Shown: piece by piece, positions 41,315 through 50,449 of the stretch
How the letters are laid out: the number at the start of each line of letters is the position of its first letter
How positions within the stretch are numbered: the stretch's first letter is position 1
Assembly (NCBI GenBank): GCA_963714425.1
Contig: CAVQOI010000001.1
Location: forward strand, 186,001 to 250,000
Length of the DNA: 64,000 nucleotides
Source of the DNA: DATCYX01 sp963714425
Lineage (GTDB): Bacteria > Chloroflexota > Anaerolineae > Anaerolineales > UBA4823
Direction of reading: 5' to 3'
Program-made: the position numbers and the translations under genes
Notes under the pieces: model-generated
What the model was told of the DNA's origin: nothing
Databases searched by the model: none
The model's input: the letters and a program-made list of their open reading frames with translations, nothing else

Positions 41315-41890
41315 TTATAACCTGTGGGTTGCGCTTGAATTGAAGCTGTTTGCCCGACGCAACATGCGGAATACGATCCAGGCTGTGGCCACGACGATCA
41401 CTGCACCGAGCAGGATGGGGATGACAATCGACACAATCGACAGCAGCGTGGATATGATATCTTCCAAGATGGAAACGGGGATGTTACCTGTGCCGCCGGT
41501 TGTCGCCGTCACTGCTGGACGGACCGCCAGCGATTTGACTGCGTGCACGCCCCCGGCGACGATCAAGCCAGCAGCCACAGAAAGCACTGGATGAATGTCA
41601 GTGATCACATCGGCGCTGGCAGCAAAGACAACCGCTCCTGCAGCAGGCCGCACGAAGGTTTGCAGGATGTCGTTGATATGGTTGACCGCGGGGACTTTAT
41701 CGGCAACAAACTCGATCGTCGACAGAGCCACTAACAAACCAATGATCCACCAGCTCTCCAGCGCATCCCAGGGGGTCTTGAGCTCAATCCAGTCTGTGAA
41801 CCGACCCAGCAGGGCAACCACCAGGAGTGGGATATATGCATTCAAACCTGCGCTGGCTGAGAGACCAAAAGCCGAGAAAATACCATTCAT
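41315..41890 (-). CDS. DUF4126 membrane protein
   Basis: 191 aa, about five TM helices. Starts MNGIFSAFGLSASAGLNAYI and has the family's ESWWIIGLLVALSTIEFVAD and DKVPAVNHINDILQTFVRPA segments. Role unknown; it is a conserved inner-membrane protein. The C-terminus ends in a basic tail (FRMLRRANS). Confidence 0.8.
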   Translation of the reverse strand: MNGIFSAFGLSASAGLNAYIPLLVVALLGRFTDWIELKTPWDALESWWIIGLLVALSTIEFVADKVPAVNHINDILQTFVRPAAGAVVFAASADVITDIHPVLSVAAGLIVAGGVHAVKSLAVRPAVTATTGGTGNIPVSILEDIISTLLSIVSIVIPILLGAVIVVATAWIVFRMLRRANSFNSSATHRL

Positions 41891-41990
41891 ATTTGCTTCC
41901 TGATTACATGATACTTGCGAATTTCGTTCTTGTCCATGCCAGGCGGGGTGGGCTACTTCACCGCAATTTTCTTGAACCTACACATTTCGA

Positions 41991-42809
41991 TCATCCGATA
42001 TGGAATCCATCCCATGTGCCGGTAAGCAGATAACGCAGCAGGTCCAGACCGGCAATTTGTCCCAATCCCAGACCGAAGCCTGCAGTCAGGGGCAGGAACA
42101 ACTGAGCGAGACGCAGGCTTTGGTTTTCCTTGCGCATCAGCATCGTAGCGATCATGGAATATACGAGCGTGAGCTCAACCAGCACGCCAAGTGCGCTGAG
42201 CAACGCTAATGGATAGAGCACTAATGGATTTCCGCTGAAAATCATCGCATCCAGGATTATCGCAAGGACGAGCAAGACCCCAAACGGCCGAAATCCATCC
42301 AAAGCCGCCAAAGGTTCCCAATCCTTCCAGACTGTCTGGTTGAAAGCTGGAAATAGCAAGCCTGCTATGGCTAAACCCATTCCAGTGCCTGTGAGCAGTC
42401 GGAGCACATTATTAGGTTGGTAGAGCGTGGGCATGCCAGGGATGAGGGAGGCAAAAGAGTTTAAACCATCCAGCGCAAAGGCAATTGACAGCAAGCCCAG
42501 GAAAATCAGCACCGATTTGGGCGGCATACCCGCGCGGCGACGGCCGATCAAAAACTGGTATCCAAGCCCGAGGAGTGCACCCAGATGCATCCCGGTACAG
42601 CGCGCGCATAATGGCAGTGTGCGCTCGCCGAGGTGAAAGGAACGCAGATCGATGCGGTGGCACACGGCATATCCAATGGCATCTGCTTTGCCCAGCAACC
42701 CCGGAGGTGTATTGAGCAGCCATGCTAAGAAAAGCAAGCCAACCGCAGCCAGCGTGATGGGCTTTGCAAGAGCGCCGCTGCGGAGCAATCCCCTAAGGAA
42801 AGGTCCCAT
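41991..42809 (-). CDS. DUF2085 membrane protein
   Basis: 272 aa, about seven TM helices. The DUF2085 core reads GYAVCHRIDLRSFHLGERTL then PLCARCTGMHLGALLG, with conserved Cys/His pairs (CHR, CARCTG) that may bind metal. C-terminal helices extend beyond the usual short family size of ~120 aa. Function unknown. Confidence 0.82.
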   Translation of the reverse strand: MGPFLRGLLRSGALAKPITLAAVGLLFLAWLLNTPPGLLGKADAIGYAVCHRIDLRSFHLGERTLPLCARCTGMHLGALLGLGYQFLIGRRRAGMPPKSVLIFLGLLSIAFALDGLNSFASLIPGMPTLYQPNNVLRLLTGTGMGLAIAGLLFPAFNQTVWKDWEPLAALDGFRPFGVLLVLAIILDAMIFSGNPLVLYPLALLSALGVLVELTLVYSMIATMLMRKENQSLRLAQLFLPLTAGFGLGLGQIAGLDLLRYLLTGTWDGFHIG

Positions 42810-42895
42810 AACCCCGAATTATAGGGCATTTCGGCAGAAAGACAAGTTTTGGGGTATGATTCCCCCCTGAGTTTCTAATTGGATTGGAGATGACC

Positions 42896-44101
42896 ATGAT
42901 TAAACGATGGAGCCTGGTTGCTGCGCTGGTCGCCATCCTGGCAGCCTGCACGAGCGCACCAGCCCCACAACCAGCCTTAACACCTGACACAAATTCTAAC
43001 GCGGATGAGACGCCTACAGCTCCGCTATCTACACAAACACCCACTGCCACGTTGACGCCTACCATCACGGTGACCTTCACACCCAGCGCCACATCACCCC
43101 CAGAAGACCTGGGTCCGACAGGTTTCCCAGCCAATGTCAACCCGCTCAGCGGATTGGTCGTCGCGAACCCGGCTTTGCTGGATCGCCGCCCCCTGGCAGT
43201 CAAGATCCAAATGTTCCCGCGCGGCCAACGCCCTCCCTGGGGGCTCTCCCAGGCGGATATCGTCTTTGATTATTACCAGAATGATGGCCTGACCCGCCTG
43301 TATGCCATCTTCTATGGCAAGGATGCTGAAGTGGTTGGCCCGATCCGTTCAGCGCGCTTGTTAGATAATCGCCTGACGCGCATGTATCGATCTATATTTG
43401 CATTTGGAGGCGCCGACCAGCGCATTTTAGATGTCATTCTTAACACAGAATATTATGACCGTCTGATATTTCAGGGTCCAAACTCGCCGATGTGGCGAGA
43501 AGAGCCCAATGGACCGAACTACCTGCTCACCAGCACGGTTAAAATGGCGGAGTTCATCAACACGAAAGGGGTCGCCAACGGGCGGCAGAACCTGGACGGC
43601 ATGAAGTTCCAGCTTGCGCCTCCTGGCGGTGGACTGCCGGGAAGTCAACTATCAGTGCGCTATTCGATCAGCTCCTACACCCGCTGGGACTACGATCCCG
43701 CTGCTGGAAATTACCTGCGCTACCAGGATACCCAGGAGGATACCGGGCAGGGTGAAGTGTATGAGGTGCTCAAAGATCGAGCCAACGACCAGCCGATCAC
43801 CGCTGAGAACGTGGTGGTGATATTCGTCACACACGACGACTATCTCAGGAACGGTCGCTACAATATTGTGGATATTTTGCTGGATTACACCGGACTGGCC
43901 TATCTTTTCCGGGACGGACAATCATACCAGGTGAGCTGGTTGCGCCCCACTCTGGAGTCTGTACTTTCACTGGTTGATTCGTCTGGCGCTCCTTTCCCGT
44001 TCAAGCAAGGCAATACCTGGATTCAAGTGGTCGGGCAGAACAGCTTGATCCCCCTGCGTGGCGAGGCTGGCGCCTGGCGATTTGAGAGCCGCATCCCCTA
44101 A
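42896..44101 (+). CDS. DUF3048 lipoprotein (paralogue 1)
   Basis: 401 aa. ATG 42896 has GGAG at proper spacing. Signal SLVAALVAILAAC gives a lipobox, then a Thr/Pro linker to about residue 75. DUF3048 N-domain: NVNPLSGLVVANPALLDRRP, RPPWGLSQADIVFDYYQND and VGPIRSARLLDNRLTRMYRS; C-domain around WIQVVGQNSLIPL. The family (YerB of Bacillus) is extracytoplasmic and of unknown function. It ends immediately before paralogue 2. Confidence 0.87.
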   Translation: MIKRWSLVAALVAILAACTSAPAPQPALTPDTNSNADETPTAPLSTQTPTATLTPTITVTFTPSATSPPEDLGPTGFPANVNPLSGLVVANPALLDRRPLAVKIQMFPRGQRPPWGLSQADIVFDYYQNDGLTRLYAIFYGKDAEVVGPIRSARLLDNRLTRMYRSIFAFGGADQRILDVILNTEYYDRLIFQGPNSPMWREEPNGPNYLLTSTVKMAEFINTKGVANGRQNLDGMKFQLAPPGGGLPGSQLSVRYSISSYTRWDYDPAAGNYLRYQDTQEDTGQGEVYEVLKDRANDQPITAENVVVIFVTHDDYLRNGRYNIVDILLDYTGLAYLFRDGQSYQVSWLRPTLESVLSLVDSSGAPFPFKQGNTWIQVVGQNSLIPLRGEAGAWRFESRIP

Positions 44102-45328
44102 GTGGTGAAGACTTCCCTGTGTTGCGCTTTCATTGGGATGCTCCTGCTCACGGGCTGTCGCGGGGCATTGCGTGAGCCTGCGGCGCAGCCAGTCGATTCA
44201 CCAATCCCTTCACCAGTCAGACCATCGGAGACACTTACAGCAGCTCCTGAAACGCTCGAGTTGTTGTCCTCGGACACCCCTACTCCCGAGCCAAGCAAGA
44301 CCCCAACTTCGACAGTTACACCTACACCCTTTGTGTACGCTTATGGCCCGGACGATTTTCCCCCACCGATCAACCCGCTCACCGGTGTGGCGGTGGAAGA
44401 TCCGCTTTTATTGGAGCGCCGGCCGATCGTCATCAAAGTGACCAATTACCCGCGCAGCGTCCGCCCACAGTGGGGGCTCTCGCGAGCCGATCACGTCTAT
44501 GAGTATTACATTGCCGATGACCTTTCCCGTTTTGTGGGCATCTTTTACGGGCAGGATGCCAGCCGGGTTGGGCCGATCCGTTCTGCCAGGCTGTTCGATG
44601 CGCACGTGACGCGTATGTATGATGGCATTTTCGTCTTTGGCTGGGCAGATGACATCGTTCTCAGCTTCCTCTTTGCACCAGATATCAAGCCACACCTGAT
44701 CGTCGAGCGCCCGGACAACTGCCCGCCGCTGTGCCGTATCGGACCTAAGACAGCATATAACACCCTGTTTGCCGACACATCCACGATCGCCGAGTACCTC
44801 ACCTGGCGGCGTAGCAGCAACGACCGGCAAGACCTCAGCGGCCTGCGTTTCGAAGAGGCTGTACCCTCCAGCGGTAATCCGGCGGTTGACATCTCGGTCC
44901 AGTTTTCCCTGGCTTCCTTCAGCCGCTGGGAATACGACCGCCAACTTGGGCGCTACTTGCGTTTCCAGGATACCGGGGAAGCGGATACTTATGAACCCTT
45001 GATGGATGCGCTCACGCAGGAGCAGATCTCTGCCAGCAATGTTCTCATCTTGTTCGTGCCGCACCAATTTTTCAAGAAGTCTGCCTCCACCGAAATCATC
45101 GACACACCCTTCATAGGGCAGGGCTGGGGATATGCCTTCCGGGATGGGCAGGTATATCCGATCATGTGGACTCGTGAGGCAGCCAATCAGTTGCCATCCC
45201 TGACGCTGCCCAGTGGGGACCTGTATCCGCTCAAGCCGGGCAACACCTGGCTGGAGATCCTGGGGGAGACGTCTCTCATCGAGCAAAGCGACGAGACTGC
45301 CTGGGAATTCGTGTTTGCCATCCCGTGA
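44102..45328 (+). CDS. DUF3048 lipoprotein (paralogue 2)
   Basis: 408 aa. The GTG start directly follows the stop of paralogue 1 (GTG at 44105 also possible). Lipobox in FIGMLLLTGC. Same domains: INPLTGVAVEDPLLLERRPI, RPQWGLSRADHVYEYYIADD, RVGPIRSARLFDAHVTRMYD and a C-domain NTWLEILGETSLIEQ. The two genes form a tandem duplication and are likely translated together. Confidence 0.87.
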   Translation: MVKTSLCCAFIGMLLLTGCRGALREPAAQPVDSPIPSPVRPSETLTAAPETLELLSSDTPTPEPSKTPTSTVTPTPFVYAYGPDDFPPPINPLTGVAVEDPLLLERRPIVIKVTNYPRSVRPQWGLSRADHVYEYYIADDLSRFVGIFYGQDASRVGPIRSARLFDAHVTRMYDGIFVFGWADDIVLSFLFAPDIKPHLIVERPDNCPPLCRIGPKTAYNTLFADTSTIAEYLTWRRSSNDRQDLSGLRFEEAVPSSGNPAVDISVQFSLASFSRWEYDRQLGRYLRFQDTGEADTYEPLMDALTQEQISASNVLILFVPHQFFKKSASTEIIDTPFIGQGWGYAFRDGQVYPIMWTREAANQLPSLTLPSGDLYPLKPGNTWLEILGETSLIEQSDETAWEFVFAIP

Positions 45329-45504
45329 CATTTTCAGCGAATTAGCGCAGATATCCGCGAATCTATCCGAGTATTATATGTAGGCAGCTTTCCAAAGCTG
45401 CCGTTTTGCTTCCGCTTTCCCCCAACGTAACTTTGCAGATGCGAGTGGGTTATATACCGCAGATTGATGCGAAGCGCAATATAGAAGTTGCCAGAGGAGG
45501 CTCT

Positions 45505-46353
45505 ATGTCGAAAGTGGTGATTGTTACGGATAGTACCGCCTATATCCCCAAGGACTTGCTCGCTAAGCACCAGATCACCATGGCTCCGCAGGTGCTCATC
45601 TGGGGTGAGGAGACCCTGCGGGATGGCATCGACATCCTGCCGGAGGCGTTTTACTCCCGCTTGCAAAAGACCAATGTGATGCCAACTACGTCTCAGGTAA
45701 CCATAGCAGAGTTCCACCACATCTTTCAGGAATTTACGGATGCTGGGAAGGAGGTATTGGCCATCCTTGTATCCAATAAGATCTCAGGGACCATCGATTC
45801 CGCCTTACAGGCGCGCGACATGCTTCCAGGAGCGCCGATTGAGATCGTCGATTCTGAGGCTACCGCCATGGCACTGGGCTTTCAGGCGATTCATGTGGCG
45901 CGCCTTGCAAATCAGGGCGCCAGCCTGGCGGAGTGCAAAGCCCTGGCAGACAAGTGTCCAGATCATACCGGGGTGGTCTTCGCAGTGGACACGCTCGAGT
46001 TTCTACACCGGGGCGGGCGAATTGGGGGTGGGACGCGCTTCTTGGGCTCAGCGCTGAATATCAAGCCAATCCTCGAGCTGACCGAAGGCCGCGTCGAAGC
46101 CGTCGAGCGAGTCCGCACGCGCAAGAAGTCGCTGCAGCGCCTGGTCGAGATCACAGTCGATCGCATCGCTGGACGAACTCCGGTGCGCCTGGCAACACTA
46201 CATGCCAACGCCGTCGAAGATGCCAGAGAGGTGCTTGCCATGGCAACCGAGCGGCTGGACCCTATCGAAACGGTATTCTCCGAGGTTAGCCCGGTAGTGG
46301 GTAATCACGCCGGACCAGGAACGGTCGGGCTGGCGTTCATGGCAGGAATGTAA
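45505..46353 (+). CDS. DegV family fatty-acid-binding protein
   Basis: 282 aa. Starts SKVVIVTDSTAYIPKDLLAK (the DSTA motif holds the Ser that binds the carboxylate), then TTSQVTIAEF, ISGTIDSALQARDML, IEIVDSEATAMALGFQA and the C-terminal GNHAGPGTVGLAFM. DegV/FakB proteins carry fatty acids, presenting them to FakA kinase for phosphorylation. No FakA lies in the window. ATG 45505 has GAGGAGG upstream. Confidence 0.92.
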   Translation: MSKVVIVTDSTAYIPKDLLAKHQITMAPQVLIWGEETLRDGIDILPEAFYSRLQKTNVMPTTSQVTIAEFHHIFQEFTDAGKEVLAILVSNKISGTIDSALQARDMLPGAPIEIVDSEATAMALGFQAIHVARLANQGASLAECKALADKCPDHTGVVFAVDTLEFLHRGGRIGGGTRFLGSALNIKPILELTEGRVEAVERVRTRKKSLQRLVEITVDRIAGRTPVRLATLHANAVEDAREVLAMATERLDPIETVFSEVSPVVGNHAGPGTVGLAFMAGM

Positions 46354-46387
46354 CTTACCCAGTCCCTTCGCAAGTTTTTTGCTGAAG

Positions 46388-46445
46388 GAGGGGTGACACT
46401 GGCGCAAACCGCTGGCGTCATCCCTCATTTCATTATTTTTTCTTT
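46388..46445 (+). terminator. intrinsic terminator after degV
   Basis: GAGGGGTGAC (46388-46397) pairs with GTCATCCCTC (46417-46426), one G-U, inner pairs continue, followed by a T-rich tail. Confidence 0.7.
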
Positions 46446-46473
46446 TGACGGAGGGGGAAATTCGTGATACCCT
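46445..46473 (+). promoter_or_regulatory. probable promoter of cbs
   Basis: TTGACG (46445-46450), 17-bp spacer, TACCCT (46468-46473); the -10 is only moderate. It lies directly after the degV terminator. Confidence 0.5.
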
Positions 46474-46524
46474 TATGCCGTTGTATACGTAATTGGTAGA
46501 TTAACGATCTTATTAGAGGGAAAT

Positions 46525-47946
46525 ATGGATACGGATGGTTCCCTGGTATCCGACGAGCACCGAGTTTACGACGACATCTTGCACACGATCGGTAATACCC
46601 CGCTGGTGCGCCTCAAGCGCATCGGTCGCGATCTGGTATGCCGGCTGTACGCCAAGCTAGAATTCTTCAACCCTGGCGGTTCCGTGAAAGACCGCATCGC
46701 CATGAATATCATCGAGGAAGCCGAGCGCAGCGGGAAGCTTAAGCAGGGTGGGATGGTAGTGGAGGCCACCTCTGGCAACACCGGTGTAGGTCTGGCGATC
46801 GCCTGTGCCATAAGAGGCTACAAGACGGTTTTCGTGATGCCGGATAAAATGAGCCAAGAGAAGATCCAGTTCCTGCGCGCCTTTGGAGCCAGAGTAGTGA
46901 TCACCCCCACCGCGGTAGAGCCGGAGGATTCGCGTTCATATTACAGCGTGGCAAAGCGCATTGTCGCCGAATCACCCAACGCTATCCTGGCAAACCAATA
47001 TCACAACCCTGAGAACCCGCACAGTCACTACCTGACAACGGGACCGGAGATCTGGGAGCAGACACGCGGACAAGTCACCGATGTGGTCATGACCATGGGC
47101 ACGGGCGGCACGATTACCGGAGCAGGCAAATACCTCAAGGAGAAGAATCCTGCCATTCGCCTGGTGGGTGTAGATGCGACAGGCTCGATCCTGATGGAAG
47201 CCTGGCAGAATGCGGGGCGGATCCCGCCAGATGCCAGGGCAGCTCCCTACAAAGTGGAGGGTTTCGGCGAAGATTTCATCCCGTCTACATTGGACCTCAC
47301 GATCATCGATGATATCGTGCGCGTCACAGATAAGGAGTCCTTCCTGTGGACACGCCGCCTGGTGAAAGATGAGGGCATTTTTTGCGGAGGTTCGTCGGGG
47401 GCAGCTGTATCCGCCGCAGTTCGTTACGCGCGTGACCTTCCGGCAGACCGGCTGGTGGTTGTGTTGCTGCCCGATTCTGGCTCGCGCTACCTCTCCAAGA
47501 TCTTTGACGACAAATGGATGCGGGAGAACGGCTTCCTGGAATCGTTATGGCGCGAGGCAACGCTGCGTGCGGCGTTGGCGGCGAAGCCCTCTCCGGTCTT
47601 GATCACTGCTAACCAGAAGGATAGCATTGCTTCGGTGGTTGCCATGATGAAACAGTATGATATCTCCCAGGTGCCCGTCTCGAACGGCGATGGAAGTCTG
47701 GTCGGCATGGTCACCGAAGTAGATTTGCTCAAGTATATGCTGGAGAGCGGTGCAGGGCATTCCCCAGACGAGAGCATCGCTGCGATTGTCCAGCCTGCCC
47801 GGGCTGTCTATGCGGCAGATACACCCCTTGGTGACGTGCTGCAGGCGTTCATTGAGGGGCAAGTGATCCTGGTGACTGATGCTGGCAAGCCGTCTGGCAT
47901 CCTGACCAAGATCGATCTGCTCGACTTTATGACCCAGGAGGGGTAA
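46525..47946 (+). CDS. cbs: cystathionine beta-synthase-type enzyme with CBS domains
   Basis: 473 aa. PLP fold type II catalytic domain (residues ~12-335): IGNTPLVRLKRIG, FNPGGSVKDRIAMNI with the Schiff-base Lys, EATSGNTGVGLAIAC, GTGGTITGAGKYLKEKNP and GGSSGAAV near 294. The C-terminal CBS-domain pair (about 350-473) is regulatory; no haem domain is visible. It condenses Ser (or O-phosphoserine or O-acetylserine) with homocysteine or sulfide. With a cystathionine gamma-synthase/lyase at 51067 and ahcY at 9444, reverse transsulfuration is plausible. The ParB-like gene follows 2 bp later. Confidence 0.92.
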   Translation: MDTDGSLVSDEHRVYDDILHTIGNTPLVRLKRIGRDLVCRLYAKLEFFNPGGSVKDRIAMNIIEEAERSGKLKQGGMVVEATSGNTGVGLAIACAIRGYKTVFVMPDKMSQEKIQFLRAFGARVVITPTAVEPEDSRSYYSVAKRIVAESPNAILANQYHNPENPHSHYLTTGPEIWEQTRGQVTDVVMTMGTGGTITGAGKYLKEKNPAIRLVGVDATGSILMEAWQNAGRIPPDARAAPYKVEGFGEDFIPSTLDLTIIDDIVRVTDKESFLWTRRLVKDEGIFCGGSSGAAVSAAVRYARDLPADRLVVVLLPDSGSRYLSKIFDDKWMRENGFLESLWREATLRAALAAKPSPVLITANQKDSIASVVAMMKQYDISQVPVSNGDGSLVGMVTEVDLLKYMLESGAGHSPDESIAAIVQPARAVYAADTPLGDVLQAFIEGQVILVTDAGKPSGILTKIDLLDFMTQEG

Positions 47947-47948
47947 GC

Positions 47949-48791
47949 ATGATGCAGGTACGGGACCTGCCATTCCTGGCGGTGCTCCCCATCGATAAAC
48001 TGCTTCTGCACGAGCGCCACGACCAGCAGCGCTCGCCTCACCTGCTGGAGAGCTTACGCAGCAGCGGGGTACTGCGAAATCCGCCCATTGTGGCGCCTCT
48101 CCATGACCGTACGGGGCGGTATATGGTGCTGGATGGGGCGCACCGTGTGCAGGCGGTGGAGGTTCTGGGACTGCAGCATATCCTGGCGCAGGTGGTGGAG
48201 CCCGACGACCCCAGGTTGGAGCTGAGCCCGTGGAATCACGTGCTGTGGGAGTGGGATAGCGCCGAGCTCCTCGAAAGGGTGCGTTCCATACCCTTGCTGG
48301 AAGTTTGCGATTGTGAGGATGAGCGTGCCTGCCTGGAGTTGATCAACAAGCAAGCTATTGCATTGATCCGCATTCCGGGGGCGAAAGCGCACAGCGTGCG
48401 TCCACCCAAGATCGACCTGTTCACCCGTGTGACCTTCCTAAATGCCGTGGTTGACCGTTACAAAGATCGCGCCCGGATGGATCGCACCAAGATCGAGGAT
48501 GTGGATACTCTTGCAAAGCTGTATCCCAGCCTGACGGCGCTGGTCGTCTTGCCGGCATTCCGCGTAGAGGAGGTGCTGTATTTGGCTGGGGCGGGGCACC
48601 TGCTGCCAACGGGAAGCACGCGCTTCACCATCTCGCCGCGCGCCTTGCATGTGAATTATCCACTGGAAGAGCTGAGGTCTGAGAACACGCTGGAAGAGAA
48701 GGATGCTTTCTTGCAGAAGTGGATTCAGGACCGCATCACCCGCAAGGGGGTCAGGTACTACGCCGAAGCGACGTTTTTGTTTGATGAGTAA
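47949..48791 (+). CDS. ParB/sulfiredoxin-fold protein, candidate free-serine kinase (SerK/SbnI-like)
   Basis: 280 aa. The N-terminal half has the ParB/Srx-fold catalytic segment LDGAHRVQAVEVLGLQHILA and RNPPIVAPLHDRTGRYMVLD. The same motif (DGxHR) is used by the archaeal ADP-dependent serine kinase SerK and staphylococcal SbnI. It lies 2 bp after the CBS-type enzyme. I infer that it makes O-phosphoserine as the substrate of that enzyme. There is no HTH, no ParA partner and no sign of a partition locus, so a chromosome-partition role is unlikely. AGGAGGGG precedes the start. Confidence 0.75.
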   Translation: MMQVRDLPFLAVLPIDKLLLHERHDQQRSPHLLESLRSSGVLRNPPIVAPLHDRTGRYMVLDGAHRVQAVEVLGLQHILAQVVEPDDPRLELSPWNHVLWEWDSAELLERVRSIPLLEVCDCEDERACLELINKQAIALIRIPGAKAHSVRPPKIDLFTRVTFLNAVVDRYKDRARMDRTKIEDVDTLAKLYPSLTALVVLPAFRVEEVLYLAGAGHLLPTGSTRFTISPRALHVNYPLEELRSENTLEEKDAFLQKWIQDRITRKGVRYYAEATFLFDE

Positions 48792-48808
48792 AGTGCATTT
48801 CTGAATTA

Positions 48809-49945
48809 TTATGGCGAGTAGAAGCGCGCTTTCCAGGAACCCGTTTTGACTTCAGTCACGGTCGCCGACAGGTCGACGATCTCGACCCAGGTCTTGCCGG
48901 GCTTAAGGGGGAATGGATTGCCTTTGACGTCTCCGAAGCGCAGCGGTCGTAGCAGGCCGGTCTTCTTCTCATAATCGCCTGAGAAGGTGCTCCAGTAGAC
49001 TGGGAAGACTTTGCCATCCCGAAAGACATATGCCTTGTTGCGAGTGTAGAGCAGGTCGAGGTCGATCAGGGTCTTATCGCCGTTGAGCGGCTCGTGCTCT
49101 GCAAATAGTACGACGACGTTCTCGAAGGCGAGCGTTTTACCTGTGAGCCGGTCGGTGGCAGGGTAGAACTTACCGGTGCCATCGGCTTTATCCTGGCTGC
49201 GCAGGTAAGCGCCTGACGAAGAGTCGTACTCCCACAGGACCTGGTTGTAAAAGTTGTAGAAAACCCACAGATCAGAGGCTTGCTTCCCTCCAGTTGGGGG
49301 AGACAAGGCAAATGAGTTACCGGTGAGGTTTTGCGGCTTGGTGGACACGTTCGCTTTGGCAATCGTCTCCAGCTTGGTCACGTCGATCAAGGCGCTGTTG
49401 ATGTCGTCGTTGTCCGAACCGAAGATGTTGGTTGAAGCTGAGAGCTGCGTGCGCACCTCGGAAGAGGCAGAGGCCATGACGAGGAAACCGCTGTACAGCT
49501 TCCGCAGGGTTTGGTAGGGCAGGCGACCGGAGCGGATGGGACCGATGGCGGCTGTATCCATGCTCAAGCCGGATTGATCCTCCGCATCGGGCAGCGTTTT
49601 AGGGTACTCACCATAGAACAATGCCAGGAAGCGCGTCATGCCCTTGCCAATGAACATCTCAAAAACATAGGGTGCATACGACAACCCCGCTTGCGGACGG
49701 GCGCTGACGGGGAAGTTTGAGACCGAGATCATGGCTGGCGGCAGCTTGAGCAGCTCGGGGTCCTCGACAGGCAGACCTGTTAGCGGATTCACGCCGAGGG
49801 GGAACTCGTCCGGACCGGATGAGGGTGGGGCTTTGGGTGTGGGCGTTGCAGCGGGGGTGAAGCTCGCCACACCCTGGGCATACGTGATGCCAGGGACGAG
49901 CAAGGCGAGAACCAACACTCCCACAATCATGGTGTGTCTTTTCAT
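48809..49945 (-). CDS. DUF3048 exported protein (paralogue 3)
   Basis: 378 aa. ATG 49945 has GGAGG upstream, whereas ATG 49972 has none. Signal peptide MIVGVLVLALLVPGITYA (no lipobox), then a Pro-rich linker and DUF3048 motifs: VNPLTGLPVEDPELLKLPPA, RPQAGLSYAPYVFEMFIGK, AIGPIRSGRLPYQTLRK and a C-terminal KTWVEIVDLSATVTEV. It is more divergent than the tandem pair and is convergent with the ParB-like gene. Confidence 0.87.
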   Translation of the reverse strand: MKRHTMIVGVLVLALLVPGITYAQGVASFTPAATPTPKAPPSSGPDEFPLGVNPLTGLPVEDPELLKLPPAMISVSNFPVSARPQAGLSYAPYVFEMFIGKGMTRFLALFYGEYPKTLPDAEDQSGLSMDTAAIGPIRSGRLPYQTLRKLYSGFLVMASASSEVRTQLSASTNIFGSDNDDINSALIDVTKLETIAKANVSTKPQNLTGNSFALSPPTGGKQASDLWVFYNFYNQVLWEYDSSSGAYLRSQDKADGTGKFYPATDRLTGKTLAFENVVVLFAEHEPLNGDKTLIDLDLLYTRNKAYVFRDGKVFPVYWSTFSGDYEKKTGLLRPLRFGDVKGNPFPLKPGKTWVEIVDLSATVTEVKTGSWKARFYSP

Positions 49946-50119
49946 GCGGTTAGGCCTCCTGCGAGGTAGCATTGCGAAGTTTGCTTACAGCGATTTTGAC
50001 TCGTGAGCAAAACCTTCACAAGGATGTGTAATTAGTATACATGAATCGAGAGGCAGGAAGGTTAAGGGGGATTTAAAGGTACTATCAATCTAGAAAGCGA
50101 TGGTAGATGAGCGGTTTGT

Positions 50120-50202
50120 GATTTTTGATATTTTGAAAGCGTAAAGCGAGGTTTTTTTGCATACAATCCCAATCCCGATTTTTGGAATTTTGAAAGCGTA
50201 AA
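50120..50202. repeat. two-copy 26-bp direct repeat with adjacent palindrome
   Basis: The gap 49946-50449 has no credible gene. It holds a 26-bp repeat at 50120-50145 and 50177-50202 (two mismatches, 57-bp spacing, core TTTTGAAAGCGTAAA), and the second copy abuts the perfect palindrome AATGGAAAATTTTCCATT at 50202-50219. No terminator or known element is evident. Confidence 0.6.
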
Positions 50203-50449
50203 ATGGAAAATTTTCCATTCAATTCTCACGGCAGAAGTCTCGCAATGACGAAAGAGTGTGAGGCAAGCCACCATTACTAGAACAATTGTACTGATTATTA
50301 GAGAAATGTCAAGCGAAAAAGGTACCAAGGGCGGTAAAAAAATGGGGGATATTTTGGGGGATATCTGCAAATTAGGGAGCGCCGTAGTCCCACTCTTCCA
50401 ATATCAAGCCCCCGTGGGGGTCGAGCGGGTAGACGGGCTACCCACAGCC

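Noticed and set aside
44408..45331. 307-codon open frame on the minus strand
   Set aside because: It is antisense to the DUF3048 paralogue 2, whose protein shows clear family motifs; the antisense product has none.
47949..48791. ParB chromosome-partition protein
   Set aside because: Only the N-terminal ParB/Srx fold is present; no HTH, no parA, no parS-like repeats nearby.
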